A stretch of DNA of 62,513 nucleotides from Thoreauomyces humboldtii. Its lineage: Eukaryota; Chytridiomycota; Chytridiomycetes; Spizellomycetales; Powellomycetaceae. Below are positions 22,621 through 35,940 of this stretch, piece after piece (positions within the stretch are counted from its first letter, which is position 1; every line of letters begins with the position of its first letter). The notes under the pieces are model-generated. The model was not told where the DNA came from, did no database searches, and saw only the letters and a program-made list of their open reading frames with translations. Where the stretch lies: the NCBI GenBank assembly GCA_027596035.1, contig JADGJA010000037.1, positions 1 through 62,513 on the forward strand, read 5' to 3'. The translations under genes and the position numbers were made by a program.

Positions 22621-25600
22621 TCAACCAGTATTGCTGGCGGCTGTAGCTGGAGGGGTAGGAGGAGGGCCGCAGATGGCGATGAGAATCCTGGCAAGCACGT
22701 CCTTTGTGACGGGTTTGCTCATCGTGTCGTCAAACTGCTGGGAGAGATGGAACGTTTGCTCGTAGGCCGTGATGGCCACGATGGGCGTTTGCTGGTTGAC
22801 GTTGTTCGTCGACTTGATCATGCGCGCCGCAGTCTCGCCATCGACTAGGGAAAGCAGAAAGAAAAGATGGACTGAGTAAGGAGCACGCGTTAGCCACGAC
22901 CATTTGCTCGACTTACCGATGGGCATTCGAATGTCCATGAATATGACGTCGAACATGACCTGTCCCAGAGCACAACGGATGGCCTCTGCACCGTTCCGCA
23001 CGATCACGCACCGACAGCCGAGCATGCTCAACATCTTCTCCAAGATACGGAGCGAGACAGGGTTGTCATCCGCGATGAGGACGTCGAGCACCCGTGGTGC
23101 GACTGCAGTCTGCTGCTGTACGGTCGGTGGCGGTTGACCGGCGATGGGAGGCGATACAGGGGATCCTGGTTGGTTGGCTTGGTTCTTGAGAAGCATTTCC
23201 TTCGCTGACTGAAGGTACTCTGCTGGGCGCTGAAGGTCAGGTAGTGCTCCTGTCTGCGGAGCGGTGGCCAGAGGGGGAGCGCGAGGTGATCCGCCGCTCG
23301 TCGCTGGCGGTGGACCCACGAGAGAGTTAGCGGACCCCGAGTTGATCTGGCCGAAGCTGCTTGAGCGTAACCGCGAGGGCAGCGAGTTGCGACGGGCTTG
23401 CTGTTCGGCCTCTGCTGCCACGAGTCGTGCCCGCGAGGACGTTGGTGCAGGGTGGAGTGAGTTTGGTGATTGGGGGAGTGGCGGACTAGGCATCGGGGAA
23501 AGCTGCTGAGAACTCAGTTGAGGAATTGGAGGTGGTAGAGCTTCGGTAAAGGATGTGTTGCGCGTGCGCGACTTCGGTGCTGGAGGGTGGAGTTGCGTGG
23601 ACAGCGCGGACGGGTTCGCGGCTGTGCTGGTGATGTTGTTAGGGTTGACCGCTGAGACGAGTGGCTGCAGTGTAAATGGTGGTGGGTTGGCAGGTAACGA
23701 TCTATGCCGAGAGCGGCTGACGTCTCCGGCAGATCCGATGGACTCGGAGCGAAGTTTGCGCACAAGGTCGTTGTTAGCCTTCTCGAGGAGAGGAAGGTTC
23801 TTGTAAACAAACTCTCCGAAATCTGGCGAACTCGGAGCCGCGGGCTCTGGGGAATCACGGGATGTAACGCTCCGATCGTCATCGTGGTCCCTCGAATTGG
23901 GTAAAGTTGTGATAACTAGCGGTTCCAGAGTCGAGCCGGGTGGGTCCTCTCCTCCCCAACGCTTCGCGGCAGCGGCAGCCGCAGCTGAGGCACTTCCTCC
24001 CGGCAAGGCACTAGAGGCAGCAACGGACGCGGCGCGTGTCCGGGCAGGCCTTCCTGTTGGACCGACTTCCTTCACTGCTTTCTTGATTTCTTCCGCGTCC
24101 TCGTCATCTGGCACTACGCTCTTAGCGCCGCGATCGTCGAAGTAGTCGGTATCCTCAGCACTCTTGATCTTCGGCACGAACGCAGCTTCCTCACCAAGCA
24201 AGGTTGCCCAGTTTGTGTCTTTGAAGAAAGGATGTATCTTCACGTCGTTCGCTCCATGAGTGCCCAAACGTGTCTCGATATCAGCGCACATAAACTGTTC
24301 CATGAGATCTCGAGCTTCGCAGGAAATATCGATTTCGTCCTCGCACCAGTCGATCCGTCGCGTCAGGATGTTTTCAAAGACAAGTGAGGGCGTATCCGCA
24401 TGAAATGGAGGGACACCAATGAGGAACTCATACAATATTACCCCGAGAGCCCACTGACGAATGGTCAAAAGATCAGTCGGTTTATCGCACACAGTGGTCA
24501 GTTACATCCACGTACCCAGTCCACGCTCACACCCTGTCCGAGTCCCAGGATACTTTCCGGAGCTAGATAATCTGGAGTGCCCGCAAAGGCTTTGGGGGCT
24601 CCCGTGGGCTGACTTTCCGCAAAAGCTGGCCCGGCGAGGATGCTGTTCGGATCATTGTTGCTAAGAACCGGGCCTCTCTCACTGCTCATGCTACCGTTAC
24701 TAGTGACCGAACTCCGCCGGGAGTGTCGACCCAAGGAGTACGACTGTCCTCCGTACAGATGTTCGCCAAGCTTGAAAGGCGAGGATGGCGAATATGTCGG
24801 TGTGGTAGGCGTTGTCAGCCCAGTGGACGATGACGACAGCGGAAAGGCTGGGACGGTCGTTACGATTGGACTCCCTGGGGCCCCACTATGATGTGAGCCA
24901 TTGTTTGTGGACATCGCGGCAGGTCCTAGGAAGGAGTCCCGGGATCGACGACCGAGGAAACCAACTCGAGACAGGCCAAAGTCTGTCAGTTTCACGTGTC
25001 CATCCTGATCGATAAGCATGTTGTCCGGCTTTAGGTCTCTGAATGCGATTGAGAAATAAGCGTCCTGCCCTTGTTCCACCATATAAAACTCTGGTACTGA
25101 CCTATGGACAATGCCTCTAGAATGCAAGAATTCTAGTCCAAGGACCACTTCAGCAACGTACTGTCCAGCCCACTTTTCGTCTAGCGTCCCCAGGGACTTG
25201 ATCAGGGCAGCACAATCCCCACCATTGAGATACTCCATTACGAGATAAAGGTTCTCTCGACTCTGGAATGAGAAGTAGAGCCTGACGACAAACGGCGAGT
25301 CAAGCTGCGTAAGAATCATGCGTTCGGCCTTGATGTTCATGACCTGGTTCTTGGCGACCATGTCCGCTTTCTTCAAGACCTTGATCGCAAAATAATCTCC
25401 CGTGATGCGCTTCTTGGCGAGGTAGACTGAGCCGAACGCTCCTTTGGAAATCGGCTTGATGATGTCGAAGTCTTTGATACTGGGAACGGAGCGCTGCACG
25501 GGAGTCGTGGGAAACACGCCTCCAGACGAACCAGGCGTGCCGGGAGTACTGGGCAAACCATTCCCACCGCTACCACCTCCTGCGGCCGCGGCGGTAAAGT

Positions 25601-28600
25601 AGGATCCCTTCGGACTGCTCGTCATAGGAGAGGACGGTATGAGCTCGACCTCGAGGGTGCGGTTTCTGTTGACAACCATCCGCGGTGGCTTCGGACTGCT
25701 GATAGAACTCTTGTGCATCTTGATCGGTAGCAGGATGTCCGGTTCACCGTCTTCACCAGCCAAGGGTATGACGCCTTTTCGCCGCTTGCTTTTCCGCTTC
25801 TCCTTGCGGCGATCCGAAGACCCGGCCTTGCGATCCATGCTAGGACCTTCCAGGGTATCACCCGCGGTGCGCGGACGTGCGGATGTCTGATCTGAAGCTT
25901 CCTTTGCGGACAAGGGACCACAGCTCTGAGGCCGTATATCCTCGTCGCTGGCACTTTCGTCGCTTCCCTTGTGAACCACGTAAACACCGCCAACATCAAC
26001 ACCGACGGCATTCTCCACATGCTGATCCGTTGTGCCGAGCGTTCCAGTCCGGATCCCAATCTCGAGTTTGACTGCCTCTTCTCGATCCGCGAGCTCTTTG
26101 TAACGGCAGGCAGCGGTCCGCATCTGCTCAACGCCTTCGCACTTGTTCTTAACGAGTGATCCCACGTCGGTAGCAAGGTGGAAAATGCCAAGACCAAGAC
26201 CAACGAGTGCGGTATCAATCGTTGGAGGACTTGGCGCAGATCCGTCCGGCTGCAGGTAGTCAAGAGCACGAGTGACCGACATGTTGGACGTGCCCGTCAC
26301 CTCTGGCGGATAGAAATCCGTCTCGGGAGGAGGTTTCCAGCTGGCCAGTCTCACCAAAGCGCTGGAGGTTTCCGAGAGGTCTGACCGTGCCGAGCTCGGA
26401 CGCATACCGTCCGATGCTTGCTCTGACCGTGCGGGTCGGGTCCCGTCAGGGATGCATACGCTCAGGCATTGTTCAGTGATGTCCAGAATCGTCTGCATGA
26501 TCGCGACGAGACGTCTCACATATTCCTCGAAGTCCTTGCTTTTTTCGACGTTGACCTGCAACGTAGGAGAAGGAGTTTTGTCCGCCTGAGCACTCAACTC
26601 TTCTTGTCGATAGTCCTGATCTTCCCGCATCTCCTGCTCCAATACTCGGATGCGCTCAACACATTGATCCTTAGCGTCTCGGAGCTCATCGTTGACTAAG
26701 CCCAGCTCCATCTCAATCCGATGCACCTGTGAGCAGCTTTCGCTATGCTCTTCAAAGAGGAACACCGGTATGGAGCGTTCGCATATGTTGCAGAGCACGA
26801 GGTCCATTGAGACCAGGGCAGCGTTACTAGTGTGGATCGAAGCCATAGATCCGGGAGAGTCGACATTTGATGCCCCGGGAGCTGGTGACTCTACAAGCGC
26901 TGAAAGAACTTGAGATGGCTTCTCGCTCACCTCCGAATCGTCCTCGTAATCGAACGCTTCCTCACTGCTAGCAGTGAGATCGTCCCACTCTTCGCCGAGG
27001 AGCGCCACCGGGCGAGTTACCCATATGCTACTGCGCTTAGCACCCGTGAGACGATCGAAGTTGACCATACCCTTGCCCTCCATTTCAAGCCAGCGGCCGT
27101 CCTTCCTTCGCGCGTGATAAGTGATCTCCACAGACATCTTCTCGTCGTCCTGCAGCATGAGAGTCGCATCCCGGAACACATCGGCGTCCGTGGACCCGGC
27201 TGGGAGGATGGGAAGCGTTCCGGCGGGCGATCCCGCATCGGGTTCAAACTGACCATGTCCTACCATCTCGTCCACATCATACCCAAACACCATTTTGACA
27301 GTAGGAGAGGCGTAGAGTAGCTTCCCGTCGAAACCTAGCTCCATCATCACGTTAACGCTTTGCGATTCCCCAGCAGCTTCGCGTAACTCCCTCAAGCTCC
27401 AGTTCTCCTGCGGACGCACAAGTTGCGGTTGCGAGGACTGATGCTGCAAAGCTCCCGGAGATTGCATGTGGCGACGCCCACTTATGCGCCGTGATAGCGA
27501 TCCTTTCGCTGAGTCGCTAGCTTCCGCACCGCTATCGTTCACCGACTGGTAGCCTTCCTCGTCGTCCCCGCTGGTGTCCATGCCGAACGCGGAAGACATG
27601 GAGTCCCGCCGGAGGATGGGCGGACGGAACTGCGGTCTGGTGCGGGACGTGGATCGAGCGTACGTGCTCGGCGGTGGAGCATGGGACGGGGGAGGCTGAG
27701 ACTGAGGATGAACCGAACCCCCGGCGACGTAGGTCCACATTCGAGAGTCTTCCTCGAGGGTTTCCACCATACGTGCAACGTCCGCGAAGGCCATGAGCAG
27801 TCTTATGACGTACTCTCCACAGCGCCATTCGGGGTTACGCCCCCATTGGGTTTGCAAAACCATGATCCGCGCGATGGTTTCGCGACATGCACCGGGGGTC
27901 ATGATGTGGGCCAAGTCCATCTCAAGGATTTGCTGGGCAATACCGATGAGTTCATTGATAGCCCTGATGAGCGGCGACTCCTTCGCATCCTCATCGGCGG
28001 CGATCGAGAGATCCGATGCCCAGGAAGTTTGCAAGTCGAATCGACTTCCATTTTGGGGTGAGTTTGGAACCGATGTGGCGATTGTCTTCATCGGGCCCTC
28101 GTTCAGCCCAGAGTCAGAGCGCGCATGAGGAAGATGAGTTCTACCGCGCTCCTTCTCGATGCTGAAAGTTAACTGAGCTGTTGACGCGCTCATCCTTCTG
28201 CTATCCTCAAATGGATTATGGGCGAGAGGCGGAGGAGTCCCGTCGTGATACTCGAGGTTCTGCTCGACATACGTGTGCAGCTCGGATATGATGCGCTGTA
28301 CGTGAGCGTTGCAGGTTGTCTTTGCCATTCTCAGGGAGTTCTTCATCTCGCTGAACCCCTTCAGGTATTCCGACAGATCACTGTCGCTCAGCGAGCGAAT
28401 CATTGTAGGGCCGCCTGATGGTCGGCGGGAGTCACCATGAGCAGGGCGAGGGGACATAGGGCCGCCTGGATGTGGAGACGGAGAACGGGCATCCGACAAC
28501 TTCCGACTCACAGGGGTAGTGGTTTTGATGGAAAGGGGGTTGCCGGACCGACTGGGCCGCTTCATCGCCATGATAGAGCTCAAGAAAGGTGACTCCGGTC

Positions 28601-30428
28601 TTGAGCGCCTCGAGGCACTCGTCGATCCGGAGGCCACCGAAGCGGCATCGTCGTCAGGTCCATCATCATCTTCAAGCGAAAATAGGGGGCTTGGAGACCG
28701 CATATCTCCCGGATATGGATGTAACATGGGAGATAGCAGAACAGATGTCCGAGAGCTTTTACGCGGCGAGAAAAGGTTGCGCAGTGACTCGTGGATGTCA
28801 TCCTGGACTTCCTGACCTTCCTGCCAGTGAGGCCAAATACCAACCGGTTCAGCTGGATTCCATCGATAGTTCTTCACTTGACGCGTCTTGTCAAGGATAG
28901 ATTGTATCATATCCACGTCGACATCCGTAAGCACTGGCACGGGGTTGAGCTCTGACTCCCTTCGCAAGAATGGCAATCTGCTCGGGTCATGGATTGGAGG
29001 AGTGGCTTTTCTGGGAGAACCACTAATCGGCACTCCGACTATTGGCGGTGTTTTGAGTGGCGAACGCGAGAGCATCGATGAGGTGTGAGGTAAGGATGAT
29101 GACAAGGGACTGGACGGCTTACGCTCTAGAATCCCCTCGTCTTGAAGAAAGTTGACTGCATGACTTGGACTGTGGCTTGCGCTATGCGGTGACCGAATCG
29201 GCCCGAATGGCATGGGGAAGCTTCCGGGAAGCGAGGCCACTGGCGAAGGAGCACCTGAATTCGACTGCAAGGCTTCCCAGCGCGATAGTGGCAAACGCGG
29301 AGTGACCTCGGGCTCGGACCAGTGAGGTAAGTCTGGGAGCGACGTAGTAGACAGAAGAAGTTGCTTCGGAATCATTGTAGTGGGATCGTCCCATTCTCCA
29401 TCCTCGAATCCGCCGTTGTCATCCGTGGTAGAAAAGAAGGAGATGCCCATCGACCGAAGGTCAGGGTGAAAGAAGCTATCCCCTGAGGCGTCCTCGTTTA
29501 CCGAAGAATCGCGTAGTTGCGATGTTCCTAGGCTATTGCCACTAGCTGATGTATTGCCGGCCTGGCTTCCGTGAGGAGATGAAGGAGGGCCAGCTGGTAT
29601 CGGGATGGACGGCATGCTTCCCCCTATTCCATGATGATCCAATATGGAGCCTCGACGGTGACGCGGCAAACGATTCGGGGAGACCCCAGTGCTAGTGTTT
29701 GACCCAAACCCATCAGAGTGTAGCTGAGCAGACGACAGACTATCCGATTCGCTCCCAGTCTCCGAATGCAGTGAGGCTCGACTTCCCCTTCGTAGCTGCA
29801 CTGCAGGAGTGATCGACACAGGCTTTGTATGATCCGTGGAGCCGCTCCCATCGCTATGCTGCAGCAGTGCCCCAGCGCTCGAAAAGGACTCGGGACCGCT
29901 GCTACCATATTGACTTTGTGATCCGGATTCCTCATTAAGCCTCCCTTCACTACTACTGGTATCGTGGTCATGGAACGTGCGGGTCAATTTCCTCAGGCTC
30001 GCGGTGATGTTGGATAGCGTCCGGCGCTTGGTCTTCTGCGGAGGCGAGTCCGAGCCCGCAAGGAAAGACGATGTAGAAAGCGGCGAGGCAACTGTTGGCT
30101 TCTGCGACAGCTGCTGCAGGTCACTGTTGCTACTGCTTCCGCTGCTGATGCCGCCTCCGGATGAAGTTATTGAGGCGTTTGAGATGACTTTGAGTTGCTG
30201 CGGGACTGCCGGTAGGGGGGCGATAGGAGAGGAAGTCGGGACATTGCCAACCGGAAATGTCGCCAGAGGATTCAGAGGAGATAGCCGTCGTTCTGCCTTT
30301 GAAGTTCGATTAGCCCGTTCAGTCAAAGTGAAACGGGGAATGGCCACCGCGCCGGGGACGGGTTGGACTCCCGCTGCGCCCTGACTCGCAGGAGCCTGCT
30401 GCTGTTGCTGCTGCTCTTGGGAATCCAT
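22621..30428 (-). CDS. RIM15: RIM15/Cek1-like PAS-AGC kinase with receiver domain
   Basis: A very large first exon opens with [11 protein letters not shown] at 30428. The N-terminal 1000 residues are Ser/Pro-rich and disordered. A PAS domain follows at about 1010-1140 ([31 protein letters not shown]). A zinc finger at about 1210 reads [20 protein letters not shown]. The kinase starts near 1650 ([31 protein letters not shown]). An in-frame 63-nt intron interrupts the HRD motif; removing it gives [13 protein letters not shown]. Then come LTDFGLS, a long Ser-rich insert, and GTPDYLAPE. The AGC tail and a response-regulator receiver ([33 protein letters not shown]) follow, again interrupted by an intron. 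RIM15/greatwall kinases integrate nutrient signals to control quiescence, acting on endosulfines that inhibit PP2A. Confidence 0.95.
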
Positions 30429-31044
30429 GAGGGTTCCGAAGAGGAGACTGATGATTCAGGACTATCGCGTTGCGTTCTTTCTCAGACTCTCTCCCCAGCA
30501 AGTGCCGCCGTTCCTTTTTTCGACGCGAAGGAGAGCGTGGGGTCGGTCAGCAGGAGCAAGAGGCACGATGCATGAGCAAAAGAAGTGATATATATCGCGT
30601 ATGAGTGCCACCGTCAGCGTCGAGGATATAAGGCAAGCTGGGTGGGGTGGTGTTCGTCGGCCAGTTTTGGTTTTCCCAAGATGAGTGTGGCCAATGGGGA
30701 AAAGAGAGAGAGAAAGGGAGAAGGAAAGGCGCGCGCGCAGCCAGCGCCCACACAAAGGAGATCACCACCATCATCATCTCACATCACACAGCAGCGTTCT
30801 GGCTAAAGAGTACAACTACCTCCGAGCCTCAATATCCAGCTGATGCGAGGACCCGTCTCCGATGGTGGTGGATAGACGAGCCCAGGCAGGAATGATGACC
30901 TCCATCGACCATCGGTTGATGCACCGTTGCCCTCCTGCTTGCCAAACACGGCAAGCCATGTCAGATCTTCTATTGTGTGCATAGTGCAGGATCCCATGGA
31001 GTTCGCAACTGGGATGGGTGAATTTGTGGATGGGGGGAAGAAAA
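30429..31044. promoter_or_regulatory. RIM15 upstream region
   Basis: No coding features. This region contains GAGAGAGAAAGGGAG purine runs (about 30700-30725) and lies between the RIM15 start and the stop of the next minus-strand gene. Probably the RIM15 promoter and 5' UTR. Confidence 0.45.
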
Positions 31045-31657
31045 TCATCTTCCATCTGCAGGCACGGGATTTGAGCACCCTTCCCACGTTCCCTCTTCCA
31101 CCTCGATCTTGTGATCAACCTTGAAACCCTTGAACCGAGCAGGGTGGTCGCTTTGATCGCTGAGGGTCATGTCCAAGGCCATGGTTCCTGCGCCAACGCC
31201 AACGTAGAGAGGCGGTTCAAAGAGGACGGTCGAGCCCCGCACACCCGTCTGCCAGCTCATATCCTCCTGTCAGCTCGAACCCATCATAGGACATGTTCCA
31301 ATCTTTTTGCCGACAGGGTCAGAGATTATGGTGAGCCGATGCTCATCCAGGGGGATATAATGGCGATTCGACAAGTGGCCCTTCTCTGTCCTGTCCATAC
31401 AGCTCGACCTGATGTTGGAGGATTCTACTTGTCAGTTCTGGGTGCCGGCATGCCTCCCGGAGAAGCCACTATTTGTCAACGGTAAGAGATAGCTCTTGCA
31501 TGACCGAGTCAACGCGCGAAACGGCAACATCTAGTTCGGCTTTGCGGTCGGTCTCAGCGTCGCGTAGCTCTGCTGACCGACTCAGTATGAGGGCATTCAG
31601 AGCCTTACGCTCGGCATTCACCAACTGTCTCAATTCGGTAAGATGATTTTCCGTCAT
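31045..31657 (-). CDS. Unrecognised protein with helical N-terminus and compact C-terminal block
   Basis: The proposed start at 31657 gives MTENHLTELRQLVNAERKAL, then a charged, probably helical stretch (RSAELRDAETDRKAELDVAV) ending SVMQELSLT. The C-terminal exon (31045 to about 31266, after an acceptor CTGACAG) encodes MSWQTGVRGSTVLFEPPLYV, then a conserved-looking core: GVGAGTMALDMTL, HPARFKGFKVDHKIEVEEG, TWEGC. A middle segment with LSNRHYIPLDEHRLTIISDP may be an exon, but phases could not be closed. I cannot name the family. The C-terminal block has strong coding character (alternating hydrophobics, invariant-looking Gly, Asp and Lys). Confidence 0.5.
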
Positions 31658-32196
31658 TGCGACCAGGGCTAGAGGGTCAAAAACACTGATCAGCGGGGCC
31701 CATGACGTCGGATGGGATTGTGAGATAGGCAGAGAGTGTGTGCCTCGCTCACGAGAGGAAACCCACTCGGTTAATTTGTTGAAGTTCCCTGACGAGTCGG
31801 AATCGAGGATGCGGAACCCAGGACTCAACGTAGTTTGGGAGCCGGGGACAAACGACAATCTTAGGAGATCCTCTGCTGAAATGGCGGGAAGCTATGTCCA
31901 CAAACAAAATACAGCGTACGGCACCCTCCTCTCTCCCTTCATACGAAAGTAGAAAGAGGAAGAGTTGTAATAGGGGGGGATTAAGCACTTGGTGGTGATG
32001 TGTGCTTTGCCGAAGCGTAGTCAGCGAGAGGTCCGTTGCCTTTGTTCCCCATGTGCTTTCGACAGAGGGCCAAGAATGAGTCAGCCGTGAGTCATTGACT
32101 CTGAACCCAAATGGAACGGCAAGCCACCCGCTCATCCGCTATTATATGATAGCTACAAGTACGCTCCCTTTGACACACCTCTCATGCCAAACGAGG
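31658..32196. other. Divergent intergenic region
   Basis: Lies between the minus-strand unknown gene and the plus-strand PAP2 gene. Open frames through here (for example 31749-32135 minus) are featureless. Probably holds both promoters. Confidence 0.4.
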
Positions 32197-33278
32197 ATGC
32201 CCCATCACCACCACCCTCACGAAAGCCCGCGTCTGACCCTCCTCCCATCGGCTCGTCCTGACACGTCTGCAGCTGGTGCACATTCCCCACTGGCGAGGCA
32301 GTACATCGCCGACTATGTGCTCACGATCGCGGTCACCGTCTTCGCCGCCTGTCTCGACAACTTCGTGGAGCCCTTCCAGCGCGAGTTCAGCGTGGACGAC
32401 CTGCGCATCTCTCACAAGCACAGGTCAGAGACCATCCCGAGCTCGCTCGGATGGGTCATTGCCTTCGGAGGGCCCCTGGTCGCGTTCCTCCTGGTCTGGG
32501 TCGTGCGGATCGCGAGGAGGAGCGCGGGCGAACGGACGTCGAGCGCTGGATGGTGGACCCAGAGTCGAGCCTTGGCATGGTGGGACGTGCATCATGCCGT
32601 GCTGGTGAGTCTTTTTTCGAACCCTTCTTCCGTCGCTCCTGTCACTTCAAAACCGGGTTTGCTCACGCTCTCGACATGTTGCTACGTAGGGAGTGATGCT
32701 GGCCGTCGGGTTGACTCAAGCCTTGACCAACTCTGTCAAGCTCATGGCCGGGGTCCTTCGGCCTGACTTCCTCGATCGCTGTCAACCCGACACTTCCGTG
32801 GTCCCGGCAACGTGCACGAGCCACGACGCGGGTTCCTTACGAGACGGTCGCATGTCCTTCCCCTCGGGCCACTCCGGCCGCGCTGGCGCCGGGCTGGGAT
32901 TCGCCTTGTGGTACCTGGTGGCTGCCACCGGCGCCGCGTCCCTCGACCGAAGGAGCCCCGCGGGCCGCGCCTGGAAGCTTGTCGTCTGCATGCTACCCGT
33001 GTTCGGTATCCTGTTTGTTGGTAGGTGACCTGAGGTTCTCAGCCCAAGTGCCAGTGCTGACGGTTGACATTTCAAAAGCTATCAACCGTTTGCAACGAAA
33101 CCGTCACCACGTCCCGGACGTGTGCGTGGGCAGCATCCTCGGCGTCTTGGTCTCGCTCCTGGTTTACAGATACTATTACCCATCGTTTACTGTGCATCGA
33201 GAACTTGCAGGAAAGCCGAAGGTGGACGATGAGATAGTGCCTAGCGCCGTGCACCTACCCGCGGACGAGGAATCTTGA
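32197..33278 (+). CDS. PAP2-family lipid phosphate phosphatase (LPP1/DPP1-like)
   Basis: Three exons. Start chosen at 32197 (MPHHHHPHESPRLTLLPSAR); an upstream in-frame Met at 32095 is less likely. Membrane helices include YIADYVLTIAVTVFAACL and WVIAFGGPLVAFLLVWVV. The three PAP2 phosphatase motifs are present: KLMAGVLRPDF (KxxxxxxRP), SFPSGHSGRAGAG (PSGH with catalytic His) and NRHHVPDVCVGS (R-x5-H-x3-D type). Family members dephosphorylate phosphatidate, lysophosphatidate or diacylglycerol pyrophosphate in endomembranes. The C-terminal tail is acidic and cytosolic. The stop at 33278 is followed by AT-rich DNA. Strong call; substrate not determinable. Confidence 0.93.
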
Positions 33279-33392
33279 TGAGGCAACTGTAGACCACCGC
33301 TTCCTTAAGTGTAATATCATAATATATCCTAGCTTCTCTTCAATATCTACATCAAGGCAAAATTTACAGTCCAGGGTCGCCTAGCGAAAAGG

Positions 33393-35940
33393 TCACTTTG
33401 CTGCAGGCTCGGTCAACATAGTCCTGACCTTCTCCTTGATGACCGCAACGGGAATCGACCGGTCGATCTTGACGTGCGTTCCGGTTGATCCTAGATGTGT
33501 GATGGTACACCACTCTGGCGCTACTTCGGCGAGAAGCGTCACGTGATCGCGCGCTTCGCCTGAATTTCCGGGAGAATGAGTCAGGGATCAAGTGCTGAGC
33601 TTAAGGAGGTGCATCCGTACGAGCGGTATCTTACCGACAGAGAGAGAGCACGAGAGGCTGTTGGACATGCTTTGGGCGACATGCGGCAGATCCAGAACGG
33701 TCCTCTGCTTGCTGGCGTACAGACTGGCAAGCAAAAGAGATCGTTCAGCGATAGGTTCGAGAGCCACGCATGCAAGAAGTCGTTGCTCACAAACTCATGG
33801 CTTGAGCCAAGTCACCCAAGCGTGACAGCATGGCGTTCCGCCGAATCGCAGTCGCTGAAAGCTGAGGCGTGTACATTACAGCCGCCGCCTTCTTACGCTC
33901 TTTCTCCCTAATCTTGTTGTTTGGAGCCAAAGGAGTGTGAGACGAAGGCGAAAAACGTGAAACAACTCCAAAGCTAGCTTACGCGTTCCAAAAGCGCAGC
34001 AGAGCGGGATTTGGGTTTGGAGGGGGGCCGGGGCATGACCGGAGGTCCGAGATCTTCGGGACCGGTCGGAGTTGCGGGCAGGTGTGTGGGTGGTTCAGAG
34101 GGGCGCACAGGTGGAGTACCGACACTGAAAGGAAGGGGAGTCGAGGGCTCGTCTCCTGTTATTTTGGCTTTGCTATTGCGGAAGTCAGGAATGACCGCCT
34201 CCTTCATCTCGGGCATGGCCGCAGGCTCGATGTCTGGCACGGTGGAAAGGTCGAAGTTCGGATGCCATGCACGGAGTTGTGCTTCTTCCTCGTCGTGGCG
34301 TGCCGGTGGATTTGGCATGGTCGCCAGAAACGCCTGAAGTCATGGAATAAAGTGAGTAAGGACATTTCGACTCCGTGTGCACAACAGGTCACTGACGTTA
34401 TGAGCCTCGCGTACTCGTGTCTCGAGGCGACGATGAAATTCAGACTTGCGGTCTCCACTTTGCTTGCTAGCCACGTTTGCGGATTTTTGCATCCCGACAC
34501 TGTCCACGGCAGAGATCGCTGGGCCGGCCAGCGTACCACCGTGGATGACGGACGGAGACATGGGTCCATCGGACAGATTGGCCGATTTACCGGCAGCATC
34601 ACCCAAAGGTGCTGTAACGAGGGGCATATCGATGCAAACAGATGCTATGCGAACTCCTTGCTCCACCGTCAGCACCGAGGCATAACTGTAAGCTTCCGGG
34701 TAGACAGTGCGAATCTGCGCCAGGTGTCGAAGCTCAAAATTTCTGTTTCCAGTGCCCAAGTACTTTAGAATTTGCCTGTTTTTGTCAACAAGGAGAGAGT
34801 GTTTCCTTACCTATTACACATATTCTCGACCGCCTTCCGAATCTTGTGATAAATGCAGCGCTGGCCGCGCCCTTGCATGAACATGACAGTGTATTCTAGG
34901 CCGTGAAACATTTTTTCCAGTATTTGATAATTGAACGGAAGATCCAGCTTCTTTCCAGGGGTGATGAGATGGCGATATCGTTGGTAAGCGGCGCCGCGCC
35001 CAGCTGACGGGGAATCGAGGAGCGATCGATGGATAGTTGCCAGGTTGATGGGTTTGACCGCAGAGAGCAAAGGGGTTGTGGGAAGGCTATGGGGTTGTGG
35101 GAAGGCTATGAGAACCTCATTTCGATATGTCCAACGTAACTCCAATGATACCTAGGTGTATATTTGGAGACAGCGTGGGGATTGTGAACATTGCTCCCGT
35201 CGTCCGCTGCCGAGGTCGGCAGCATCGTCTTGGGCACTGGTGGGACCGCCTTTATAGCTACAAAGCGTCTCTTTGAAGCGGCCGATCCGGGAACTGCTCG
35301 TGTTTCCTGTGCAGAGGGCTCAGAACTGGGTGTTTTGCGGCTGGGCGTGCTTTCCATCTCCACCAGCTCGGGGGCTTCGATAGCTCGGTCCAATGGTGTC
35401 GCTTCGTTTTTTCTCTTCCGAGTGGATCGCCTTTGAAAGATCGGAGCGAGGGATTCGTCCGAAATTTTGGCTTGCGCAGTAGCATCAGGAGTGCTCAGGG
35501 AAACGTTTGCATCCCTCTTTACCCGCTTTGGGGTAACCTGCACGTTATGATCAACGTCTAAAACTGCCGCCCGGCGCTATAAGAGACTGAACGTTAGAAG
35601 ACGCCAGGGATCAGTAAGGGGTGCAGGAACTAACCTTTGTCCCGCCCGGAGTAGCGGGCGAAAGCAGAAGGTCGGAACTCGGGGTAGGCTCGAAGACTGA
35701 GATCGAAGTATTCCTCGGCCTTCGCTCTGGTCTCGGCGTCAGTTGTTCACCGGCATTCTCGAGGAGAGCCTTCTGATTCGAGGGATGTATATGTCAGCTC
35801 TCCAGATCACATCTTTGTTCACTCTGCCCGCTGTGCGCTATGACCAGGCTCACCTTGGTTCGGGACCTAGTGGTAGGAACTTTCTGCGGTGGAAAGAAAG
35901 TCTGTAGCGTCGGGGTCGTCGCTAGCTGCTGCCGAGTCAT
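33393..35940 (-). CDS. CDT1: Replication licensing factor CDT1
   Basis: Minus-strand, multi-exon. The start at 35940 gives MTRQQLATTPTLQTFFPPQK, a PIP-box-like N-terminus (LxxFF) as in metazoan CDT1. A disordered basic, Ser/Pro-rich region follows. The middle winged-helix domain reads LDLPFNYQILEKMFHGLEYT, then MFMQGRGQRCIYHKIRKAVE, and RHLAQIRTVYPEAYSYAS. A linker rich in PPxRPSEPPTH leads to the C-terminal MCM-binding winged helix: LYASKQRTVLDLPHVAQSM, then LLAEVAPEWCTITHLGSTGT and HVKIDRSIPVAVIKEKVRTM. CDT1 loads MCM2-7 at origins with ORC and CDC6. Exon joins in the C-terminal third are in phase (MSL|LYASK; SV|GEARDHVTLL). Confidence 0.9.
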
